From: Trueperaceae bacterium
GTDB taxonomy: Bacteria; Deinococcota; Deinococci; Deinococcales; Trueperaceae
Assembly: GCA_024636105.1 (NCBI GenBank)
Contig: JAGXHO010000271.1
Location: forward strand, 1 to 7,539
Direction of reading: 5' to 3'
Length of the DNA stretch: 7,539 bases
The notes beneath the pieces are model-generated. The model had not been told where the DNA came from. It did not search any database and saw only the letters and a program-made list of their open reading frames with translations. The translations under genes and the position numbers were made by a program. Positions 1-5,013 of this stretch are shown piece after piece. Each line of letters starts with the position of its first letter. The stretch's first letter is position 1.

Positions 1-798
1 GACCTGGGCTGCGCCGTCGTCCTGAACGCTCCGCGCGATCGCGCCGAGCCAGACGTTCGCGACCGGCGGCGCCCCTGCGGCTACCCAGCGCTCGAACGCG
101 GCGGCCGTGGCGCCTCCCTCGCCCCCGTACAGGGCGACGACCGCCCCGAGCGCCGGCGGCGCGTCGTCGGCGCCCGCGAGCACGGCGTCGAGATCGGCCA
201 GCAGGTCGGCATCGGCGCCCTCGGGGGTAGCGATCCCGGCGAGCGCCGCTTGGGCCTCGGCGACGAAACCGGCGCCGAGGAGCGCGCGGGCGCGCGCAGC
301 TTCGCCATCCGGCCCCGATAGGTCCAGCGGTCGCACCGGACGGATCTCGGCACCGATCCAGCGAGCAACCACCGCCGCGCCACCCGCGGCGAGCCGCTCG
401 GGCGCGTCGACCGGCGCGGTCACCACCGCGACGCGCACGCGACCGTCGATGGCGCCCCACAACTCGAGTCGCAGGCCGTCGGCGCCGATCGACACCTCGC
501 CCGAGACCGCGTCGATGCCCAGCGCATCGCCGAGGAACGCGACGCCGCTGCGGTCCGTGACGCCGGCCGGCAACAAGGCGACCGGGTTGAAGAAGCCCCC
601 GGGCACCACGATGGGCGCAACGAGGGCAGGAACCAGCTCCGGTCCGAGCACCTCGACGCCGTCGAGCGCGTCGGCGAGCCGCTCGGCGATGGCGACCCCG
701 AGCACCGGGTCTTGGCTTCGGAAGGGGTGGACGGCGACGTCGGCGGCCGCTGCCCAAGCGATCAGGCTGGCGGCGACGACGATGAGGATGCGTTGCAT
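1..798 (-). CDS. exported protein of unknown function (3' end outside window)
   Basis: The frame stays open from ATG at 798 down to the window edge, giving 266 residues with no stop, so the C-terminus is missing. The start is supported by GGAGGT at 808-803, four bases upstream. Residues 1-19 look like a Sec signal peptide: MQR, a hydrophobic ILIVVAASLIAW stretch, then AAAA before Asp20 as a plausible cleavage site. The mature N-terminus (DVAVHPFRSQDPVLGVAIAERLADAL) recalls the 'VAVLPF...GxxxAexLtxaL' opening of TolB-N/FlgO-like exported domains, but this is only a resemblance. A GGFFNP turn lies at 67-72. Residues about 165-260 are Ala-rich, probably helical and possibly TPR-like (ALLGAGFVAEAQAALAGI). 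It lies 66 bases downstream of argR on the same strand and may be cotranscribed. I do not recognise a named family and assign no function. The reading frame itself is well supported. Confidence 0.8.
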   Translation of the reverse strand, partial: MQRILIVVAASLIAWAAAADVAVHPFRSQDPVLGVAIAERLADALDGVEVLGPELVPALVAPIVVPGGFFNPVALLPAGVTDRSGVAFLGDALGIDAVSGEVSIGADGLRLELWGAIDGRVRVAVVTAPVDAPERLAAGGAAVVARWIGAEIRPVRPLDLSGPDGEAARARALLGAGFVAEAQAALAGIATPEGADADLLADLDAVLAGADDAPPALGAVVALYGGEGGATAAAFERWVAAGAPPVANVWLGAIARSVQDDGAAQV

Positions 799-802
799 GA
801 AG

Positions 803-808
803 ACCTCC
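803..808 (-). promoter_or_regulatory. Shine-Dalgarno of the exported protein gene
   Basis: GGAGGT on the minus strand, four bases before ATG 798. It fixes the start of the exported protein. It also forms part of an inverted repeat with 829-835. Confidence 0.7.
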
Positions 809-835
809 GTGGTGCCGCAGAGGCTAGCACGGAGG
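804..835 (-). repeat. inverted repeat that can pair with the SD
   Basis: CCTCCGT at 804-810 and ACGGAGG at 829-835 are perfect 7-bp complements separated by 18 bases. On the minus-strand transcript the upstream arm (CCTCCGT) would pair with ACGGAGG, which contains the Shine-Dalgarno of the exported protein gene. This could hide the ribosome site if the mRNA reads through from argR. A possible -10 box (TAGCCT, 826-821) lies in the loop. If that promoter is used, the upstream arm would not be transcribed and the repeat would matter only as DNA. Confidence 0.4.
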
Positions 836-864
836 GTGCATGAGAACCGAGTCCGTCGACGCGC

Positions 865-1323
865 TCAGTCGAGCAGCGACTCGAACTCGCCGAGCAGCGA
901 CTCCGCGGCCGGGATCCCGCGGCACACGACGAGGATCGTGTTCTGGCCAGCCAACGTGCCGACGATCTCCTCGCGGTCGAGCTTGTCGATCACGTACGCG
1001 ATGCCGCTGGCGTGGCCCTCGTCGGTCTCGACGACGAGCAGGTTGTCGCCCCGGTCGAGGTGGCGGACGAAGAGCTTGAAGCGCTGGGCCAACTCGCCGA
1101 GCACGTCCTCTTGAGCCGCGAGCGGCGTCGACCGGTAGCGATGCTGACCGCTGCCGGCCGGCAGGCGCACGAGCCGCAGCTCGTTGACGTCCCGGCTGAT
1201 GGTCGCCTGCGTCACCTTGATGCCCCGGCGGGCGAGGTGCTCGGCGATCTCTGCCTGCGTCGACACGAACTCGTGCTCGACGAGTTCCTCGATCAGGCGT
1301 TGGCGGTACTCTTTGCTCGGCAT
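865..1323 (-). CDS. argR: ArgR family arginine-responsive transcriptional regulator
   Basis: 152 residues, normal for ArgR/AhrC. Residues about 1-68 form the winged-helix DNA-binding domain, with the family recognition segment TQATISRDVNELRLVRLP at 38-55. Residues about 72-152 form the oligomerisation and effector domain, with GDNLLVVET (92-100), GIAYVIDKLDREEIVGTLAG (107-126) and TILVVCR (129-135). The family is known to act as a hexamer that binds ARG boxes to repress arginine synthesis or activate its breakdown, with L-arginine as corepressor. Here the effector loop reads A-G-Q127-N128-T, whereas E. coli ArgR and B. subtilis AhrC have two aspartates (GDDT) that contact arginine. ATG at 1323 gives the standard N-terminus. 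There is no Shine-Dalgarno, but a -10-like box sits 8 bases upstream, suggesting a leaderless mRNA. The gene lies 82 bases after rpoZ. The family call is firm; the ligand is uncertain. Confidence 0.95.
   Translation of the reverse strand: MPSKEYRQRLIEELVEHEFVSTQAEIAEHLARRGIKVTQATISRDVNELRLVRLPAGSGQHRYRSTPLAAQEDVLGELAQRFKLFVRHLDRGDNLLVVETDEGHASGIAYVIDKLDREEIVGTLAGQNTILVVCRGIPAAESLLGEFESLLD
870..903 (-). repeat. short direct repeat at the argR 3' end
   Basis: The 13-mer CGAGCAGCGACTC occurs at 870-882 and again at 891-903, a 21-base (seven-codon) period. It encodes the repeated ESLL of the last ArgR helix (141-144 and 148-151). It probably reflects a helical heptad and biased codons rather than a mobile or regulatory repeat. 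Confidence 0.6.
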
Positions 1324-1331
1324 GTGGCGCT

Positions 1332-1337
1332 ATCGTA
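1332..1337 (-). promoter_or_regulatory. candidate -10 box of a leaderless argR promoter
   Basis: TACGAT on the minus strand ends 8 bases before the argR ATG, so transcription would begin about 0-3 bases before the start codon. No Shine-Dalgarno is present. Leaderless genes with a TANNNT box at this distance are known to be common in Deinococcus. There is no good -35 (the 17-bp spacing gives AGCGTC). The same hexamer is the proposed pyrG -10. Confidence 0.5.
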
Positions 1338-1348
1338 CGGCAGGACGA

Positions 1349-1367
1349 CCTACCGACGCTCGGTAGG
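1349..1367 (-). promoter_or_regulatory. perfect 8-bp inverted repeat upstream of argR (operator or terminator)
   Basis: CCTACCGA (1349-1356) and TCGGTAGG (1360-1367) are perfect complements around a 3-base centre, 19 bp in all. The repeat lies between the rpoZ stop and argR, covering the expected -35/spacer zone of the argR promoter. It could be an operator, for example for ArgR autoregulation (ARG boxes are palindromes of about 18 bp, but usually AT-rich). It could also be an RNA hairpin closing the rpoZ transcript. No T-run follows in the minus direction, which weakens the terminator reading. Confidence 0.5.
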
Positions 1368-1405
1368 CTACGCCGGCGCCGTCGCGGGCGCCGACCCCCG
1401 TCGCG

Positions 1406-1723
1406 TCAGACGTCGTCGTCCTCGTCCTCGAGCGGGGTGCGCGTGACGGTGAAGCTCGGCTCCTCGCGGCGGCGCTCCTCGAGCACCACGCGCCGGAGGT
1501 CCTCGGACGCCGGCAGGTCCTCGCCGAAGCGCACGTCGCGCCCCAGCTCGAACTCCTTCATCGAGATCGTCACGGTGTTCAAACGCGCCTCGGGCATCTC
1601 GTCGACGTCGAGCGTCGTCGGGATGCCACCTTTGAGCTGCGCGGCGCGGCGCGCCACGATCATCGACAAGCGGTAGCGGGAATCGGTCAACGCCAGCAGG
1701 CGGTCATAGCCCGTCTGTGCCAT
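1406..1723 (-). CDS. rpoZ: DNA-directed RNA polymerase omega subunit
   Basis: 105 residues. Omega wraps the C-terminal tail of beta-prime and assists RNA polymerase assembly. The conserved core is GYDRLLALTDSRYRLSMIVARRAAQLKGG (5-33), followed by NTVTISMKEFELGRDVRFGEDLPASEDLRR (49-78). That second block resembles the Thermus omega (an [22 protein letters not shown]-like stretch) more than the short proteobacterial form. The C-terminus is a charged tail ending EDEDDDV. ATG at 1723 is chosen because AGGAGG lies at 1734-1729, five bases upstream, and because the core then begins at the normal place. An in-frame ATG at 1783 would add 20 non-conserved residues. It lies 93 bases after gmk on the same strand, a common bacterial pairing (gmk-rpoZ). 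A TAGACT (1795-1790) might be its own -10, but the evidence is weak. Confidence 0.93.
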   Translation of the reverse strand: MAQTGYDRLLALTDSRYRLSMIVARRAAQLKGGIPTTLDVDEMPEARLNTVTISMKEFELGRDVRFGEDLPASEDLRRVVLEERRREEPSFTVTRTPLEDEDDDV

Positions 1724-1728
1724 GGGGC

Positions 1729-1734
1729 CCTCCT
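1729..1734 (-). promoter_or_regulatory. Shine-Dalgarno of rpoZ
   Basis: AGGAGG five bases before ATG 1723. It selects this start over the in-frame ATG at 1783. Confidence 0.85.
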
Positions 1735-1795
1735 CAGGGGTGCGTCCGGGGGTACACGGGTGCGTCGCCCGTAGCGACCGCATCCAAGGAGTCTA

Positions 1796-1811
1796 CCAGA
1801 CCGGGGTCCGG
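1796..1811 (-). other. small hairpin just after the gmk stop
   Basis: On the minus strand CCGGAC (1811-1806), a CCCG loop and GTCTGG (1801-1796) can form a 6-bp stem with one G-U pair, starting five bases after the gmk stop codon. There is no U-tract, so this is not a standard intrinsic terminator. It may act as an mRNA end-protecting or attenuating hairpin between gmk and rpoZ, or may be incidental in such GC-rich DNA. Confidence 0.3.
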
Positions 1812-1816
1812 AATCG

Positions 1817-2446
1817 TCACTCGCGCAGGAAGGCGGCGATCTGCGCGTCGCTCAAGACCCGCGCGCGCGCGCGCTCCGCGGTGAGGATGGCGCAGAAAGT
1901 CGCGGCGGCCGACTCCAGGCGGTCGTTGACGACCACGTAGTCGAACTCGCGCAGCGCCCGGATCTCTTCGCGCGCCCGGACGAGCCGCTTCTGGATCTTC
2001 GCTTCGGGGTCCGTGCCGCGGCCGCGCAACCGACGTTCGAGCTCGGCGAGCGACGGCGGGGCGATGAAGAGCATCACCGCGTCGGCGCGCGCGCGCTTGA
2101 CCTGCCGCGCACCGTCGAGCTCGATCTCGAGCAGCACGTCGCGGCCGTCGGCGAGGGCGGCGTCGACCGCACCGGCCGGGGTGCCGTACAGGTCGCCGAC
2201 GTACTCGGCGTGCTCGAGCATCGAACCCTCCGCGACGCGGGCCTCGAACGCGGCGCGACTCAAGTAGTGGTAGTGCACGCCGTCGACCTCGCCCTCGCGA
2301 CGCGGCCGGGTGGTCGCCGAGATCGAGTAGACGACGTCGGCGAGCACGTCGGCGGCGGCTTCCCGCAGGGTGCCCTTGCCCACTCCGGACGCACCGGTCA
2401 TGACGAAGAGGATGCCGCGACGGCGGCCGTGGGGGGGTTCGTTCAT
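1817..2446 (-). CDS. gmk: guanylate kinase
   Basis: 209 residues, normal for bacterial Gmk. The enzyme phosphorylates GMP to GDP with ATP in the cytosol. The P-loop is GASGVGKGT (18-26), with Ala where Pro is usual. The GMP-binding segment SISATTRPRREGEVDGVHYHYLS covers 41-63, followed by EYVGDLYGTP (81-90), which matches the family E-x(n)-YGTP segment. EIELDGARQVK (107-117) and FIAPPS (127-132) follow, then the lid region RLRGRGTDPEAKIQKRL (139-155). Start ATG 2446 has GAGG at 2456-2453, six bases upstream, and gives the usual short lead before the P-loop. The frame stays open far upstream, but that part has no family similarity. A run of seven C occurs at codons 5-7. The gene is divergent from pyrG with a 93-bp gap and heads the minus-strand block. 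Confidence 0.96.
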   Translation of the reverse strand: MNEPPHGRRRGILFVMTGASGVGKGTLREAAADVLADVVYSISATTRPRREGEVDGVHYHYLSRAAFEARVAEGSMLEHAEYVGDLYGTPAGAVDAALADGRDVLLEIELDGARQVKRARADAVMLFIAPPSLAELERRLRGRGTDPEAKIQKRLVRAREEIRALREFDYVVVNDRLESAAATFCAILTAERARARVLSDAQIAAFLRE

Positions 2447-2492
2447 CGATGGCCTCGGCGCGTGCGGTTCGACCGCGGCGCCGTTCCGAAAG

Positions 2493-2512
2493 GTAGCACG
2501 ATGCGGTGCTAC
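2493..2512 (+). promoter_or_regulatory. inverted repeat in the gmk-pyrG divergent gap
   Basis: GTAGCAC (2493-2499) and GTGCTAC (2506-2512) are perfect 7-bp complements with a 6-base centre (GATGCG). The right arm overlaps the proposed pyrG -10 box. This geometry suits an operator acting on pyrG, and perhaps also on gmk, which starts 47 bp to the left. It does not resemble a binding site that I know. Confidence 0.45.
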
Positions 2513-2515
2513 GAT
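2510..2515 (+). promoter_or_regulatory. candidate -10 box of pyrG
   Basis: TACGAT, 24 bases before the GTG start, predicting transcription from about 2522 and an 18-base leader containing the Shine-Dalgarno. The -35 region is poor (TTCCGA lies 20 bases upstream), so this is tentative. Confidence 0.45.
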
Positions 2516-2529
2516 GACCGCCCGGGAGT

Positions 2530-2535
2530 AGGTGA
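2530..2535 (+). promoter_or_regulatory. Shine-Dalgarno of pyrG
   Basis: AGGTGA, a part of the full AGGAGGTGA site, lies four bases before GTG 2540. It helps choose this start. Confidence 0.6.
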
Positions 2536-2539
2536 ACCG

Positions 2540-4246
2540 GTGGATCAACGCACCAAGTACGTCTTCGTCACGGGTGGGGTCGTCTCGAGCCTGGGCAAGG
2601 GCATCACGACCTCGAGCGTAGGCGCGCTGCTGCGCGCGCGCGGCTACCGCGTCACGGCGGTCAAGATCGACCCGTACATCAACGTCGACGCGGGCACGAT
2701 GCGCCCGTACGAACACGGCGAGGTGTTCGTCACCGACGACGGCGCCGAGACCGACCTCGACATCGGCACGTACGAGCGCTTCTTGGACGTCGACCTCGGG
2801 CGCGGCAACAACATCACGACCGGCCAGGTCTACCAGGCCGTCATCCAGAAGGAGCGGCAGGGCGCCTACCTTTCGCAGACCGTCCAGGTGATCCCGCACG
2901 TCACCGACGAGATCAAGGCCCGCATCTACGAGGTGGGCGAAGCGGCGCACGCGGAGATCGTGCTCGTCGAGGTGGGCGGCACCGTCGGCGACATCGAGTC
3001 GCTGCCGTTCCTCGAAGCGATCCGGCAGATGCGCTTCGAGGTGGGCCGCGACCGCTCGCTCTACCTGCACGTCACCCTGCTCCCGTACCTCGGTTCCAGC
3101 GAGGAGTACAAGACCAAGCCGACGCAGCACTCGGTCGCCGCGCTGCGCGGGTACGGCATCCAGCCCGACGGCCTCGTCGTGCGCAGCAAGACCCCGGTTC
3201 CCGACGAGGCGCGCCGCAAGATCGCGCTCTTCACCAACGTCGAGGGCGACGCCGTCTTCAGCGCCTACGACGCCGACCACGTCTACGCCGTGCCGGAGAT
3301 GCTCGAACAACAGGGCTTGCCGAGGCTCCTCGAGCGCCACCTCGGCCTCGAGCGCGTCACCCCGGAGCTCCGCGTCTGGCAAGACGCCGTGCGCGTGCTG
3401 CGCCAGCCCGAGGAGCGGGTGTCCATCGGCGTGGTCGGCAAGTACGTCGCCATGCCGGACGCCTACTTGAGCCTGATGGAGGCGCTGAAACACGCCGGGA
3501 TCGCCAATCGCGCCCAGGTCGACATCGACTGGGTGTCGGCGGAGGCCGTGGCCGACGGCGACGTCGACCAGCTCGCGGCGTTCGACGGCGTGCTCGTCCC
3601 CGGAGGCTTCGGGGTGCGCGGCATCGAGGGGAAGGTCTTGGCGGCGCGCTTCGCCCGCGAGCACCAGGTCCCCTACCTCGGGATCTGCCTCGGCATGCAG
3701 GTGGCGGTGATCGAGTTCGCCCGCCACGTGGCCGGCCTGGAGGCGGCGAACTCGACCGAGTTCGATCCGTACACGCCGCACCCGGTGGTCGACCTGATGC
3801 CCGAGCAACTCGAGGTCGAGGGCATGGGCGGCACCATGCGGCTCGGCTCGTGGCCCATGGCCGTGCAGCCGGGCACGCGCCTCGCGAAGGTGTACGCGAC
3901 GCGCCTGGAGCACGGTGGCGGGTCCGGCACGGATGCCGGAGAAGCCGGAACGAGCCCAGGCGGCACGGTGCACGAGCGCCATCGCCACCGCTACGAGGTC
4001 AACCCGCGCTACGTTGCGGCCTTGCGCGACGCAGGCCTCGTGGTGTCGGGGGTCACGCCGGGCATGCGCGGACGCGGCGAGGGCTTGGTCGAAGCCATCG
4101 AACTGAGCGACCACCCCTACTTCGTCGCGGTCCAGTCGCACCCCGAGTTCACCTCGCGGCTGATGCGCCCCAGCCCGCCGTTCACGGGCTTCATCCGCGC
4201 CGCCGTCGCCCACCGACGGGCGCGCTCTCGGGCGGTCGCGAGCTGA
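2540..4246 (+). CDS. pyrG: CTP synthase (glutamine-hydrolysing)
   Basis: 568 residues; the E. coli enzyme has 545. It converts UTP to CTP using ATP and glutamine ammonia, the last step of pyrimidine synthesis. The synthase domain covers residues about 1-270: KYVFVTGGVVSSLGKG (6-21) with the P-loop, KIDPYINVDAGTMRPYEHGEVFVTDDGAETDLD (42-74), and EVGGTVGDIES (144-154). The glutaminase domain covers about 294-556: PGGFGVRG (354-361), nucleophile Cys383 in GICLGMQ, ERHRHRYEVN (479-488), and His534/Glu536 in SHPEF. All catalytic residues are present. GTG at 2540 is chosen because the family begins just before KYVFVTGG and AGGTGA lies upstream. An oddity is a Gly-rich stretch (about 456-475) before ERHRHRYEVN, adding about 15 residues compared with E. 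coli. The stop TGA overlaps the proposed CTG start of udk. Confidence 0.97.
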   Translation: MDQRTKYVFVTGGVVSSLGKGITTSSVGALLRARGYRVTAVKIDPYINVDAGTMRPYEHGEVFVTDDGAETDLDIGTYERFLDVDLGRGNNITTGQVYQAVIQKERQGAYLSQTVQVIPHVTDEIKARIYEVGEAAHAEIVLVEVGGTVGDIESLPFLEAIRQMRFEVGRDRSLYLHVTLLPYLGSSEEYKTKPTQHSVAALRGYGIQPDGLVVRSKTPVPDEARRKIALFTNVEGDAVFSAYDADHVYAVPEMLEQQGLPRLLERHLGLERVTPELRVWQDAVRVLRQPEERVSIGVVGKYVAMPDAYLSLMEALKHAGIANRAQVDIDWVSAEAVADGDVDQLAAFDGVLVPGGFGVRGIEGKVLAARFAREHQVPYLGICLGMQVAVIEFARHVAGLEAANSTEFDPYTPHPVVDLMPEQLEVEGMGGTMRLGSWPMAVQPGTRLAKVYATRLEHGGGSGTDAGEAGTSPGGTVHERHRHRYEVNPRYVAALRDAGLVVSGVTPGMRGRGEGLVEAIELSDHPYFVAVQSHPEFTSRLMRPSPPFTGFIRAAVAHRRARSRAVAS

Positions 4247-5013
4247 ACCCGCTCCGCATCCACGATGGTGACGCGGTCGGCGCCGTCGGCCGCGGCGCGC
4301 CGTGCCTCGTCATCGGCATCGCCGGCGGCACCGGTTCGGGCAAGACGACGGTCGCCCACGCGCTCGTCGCCGCGGCCGGCGCCGAGTACGTCACCGTCGT
4401 GCCGCACGACGCCTACTACCGGTCGCAGCCGCACCTGGACGCCGCGGCGCGCGCCGCCGCCAACTACGACGAACCCGCAGCGTTCGACACCGAGTTGCTC
4501 CTCGAGCACCTCGACGCGCTGCGCCGCGGCGAGGCGGTCGAACGTCCGGTGTACGACTTCGCGGCCTTCGACCGCACCGACCGCACGCTGCGCCTCGAGC
4601 CGACCCCGGTCGTCGTGGTCGAAGGCATCCTGGTGCTCGCCGATCGCGAGTTGCGGCGGCGCTTCGACCTCAAGGTCTTCGTCGACGCGCCCGCGGACGA
4701 GCGCTTCATCCGGCGCCTCGAGCGCGACGTCCGCGAGCGCGGCCGCACCGCAGAGTCCGTGATCGACCAGTACCGCCACACGGTCAAACCGATGCACGAC
4801 CGCCACTGCGAGCCGTCGAAGCGCCACGCCGACCTGATCGTCCCCGAAGGGGGCGCCAACCGGCCGGCGCTCGCGGTCCTGCGCGGGTTCGTGCGCGACG
4901 TGGTCCGGCTCGCGACGTCCGGCGACGAGGCGCCGAGCCCGAACGGAGCGAACGTGGGCGCGCGCCCACCGGCTGGTGAGGGCCCCACGGCGTCCACGAC
5001 GGGCCCCGGATGA
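4243..5013 (+). CDS. udk: uridine kinase with a non-canonical start codon
   Basis: The enzyme phosphorylates uridine and cytidine to UMP and CMP, the salvage route feeding UTP to pyrG. The body is complete: VIGIAGGTGSGKTT (23-36, Walker A), VPHDAYY (53-59), NYDEPAAFD (74-82), P-VYDF (102-106), then VVVVEGILVL, DLKVFVDAPADERFIRRLERD, RGRTAESVIDQY, VKPMHDRHCEPSKRHADLIVPEGG. No ATG, GTG or TTG occurs in this frame from 3853 up to GTG 4399, which already lies beyond the Walker A motif. The start drawn here is CTG 4243, a four-base CTGA overlap with the pyrG stop and a weak GGCGGT upstream. ATC codons at 4258, 4312 and 4318 are alternatives. ATG 4265 would serve only if the sequence has an indel. 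CTG gives 256 residues, against about 205-220 usual; the excess is an N-terminal lead of about 20 and a Gly/Pro/Ser tail (about 225-256). It overlaps the next gene by ATGA. The function is firm; the start is uncertain. Confidence 0.88.
   Translation: MNPLRIHDGDAVGAVGRGAPCLVIGIAGGTGSGKTTVAHALVAAAGAEYVTVVPHDAYYRSQPHLDAAARAAANYDEPAAFDTELLLEHLDALRRGEAVERPVYDFAAFDRTDRTLRLEPTPVVVVEGILVLADRELRRRFDLKVFVDAPADERFIRRLERDVRERGRTAESVIDQYRHTVKPMHDRHCEPSKRHADLIVPEGGANRPALAVLRGFVRDVVRLATSGDEAPSPNGANVGARPPAGEGPTASTTGPG
4954..4969. repeat. perfect 16-bp palindrome in the udk tail
   Basis: GTGGGCGCGCGCCCAC is fully self-complementary. It overlaps a second potential stem, CACC-GGCT-GGTG (4967-4978). Both lie in the low-complexity 3' tail of udk, 40-55 bases before the next start. 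A structure here could modulate coupling to the downstream gene, but GC-rich tails form such palindromes easily. Confidence 0.4.

Noticed and set aside
107..1114. 335-codon plus-strand open frame at the left end
   Set aside because: Ser/Ala/Arg-rich composition, antisense to the exported protein gene (with Shine-Dalgarno and signal peptide) and to argR.
1781..1783. Upstream ATG as the rpoZ start
   Set aside because: The extra 20 residues lack similarity to omega, and the strong AGGAGG lies just before ATG 1723.
1861..1872. Alternating GC tract (Z-DNA-like) in the gmk 3' end
   Set aside because: It encodes Arg-Ala repeats in ordinary coding sequence. Similar short tracts occur elsewhere (about 2085-2095 and 2630-2640), reflecting composition.
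2431..2437. Seven-G homopolymer in the gmk 5' coding region as a phase-variation tract
   Set aside because: Gmk is normally essential, and seven bases is within expectation at this GC content. No alternative frame makes a useful product.
2516..2535. Reiterative-transcription attenuator of the Bacillus pyrG type
   Set aside because: The leader would be only about 18 bases, with no terminator hairpin or U-run before the GTG start. The GGG near the expected start is not enough.
1817..4213. Long minus-strand open frame running through and beyond gmk, antisense to most of pyrG
   Set aside because: Only the last 209 codons match a family (Gmk). The upstream part is rich in Arg, His, Val and Asp, is antisense to a strongly conserved CTP synthase, and is typical of spurious open frames in very GC-rich DNA.
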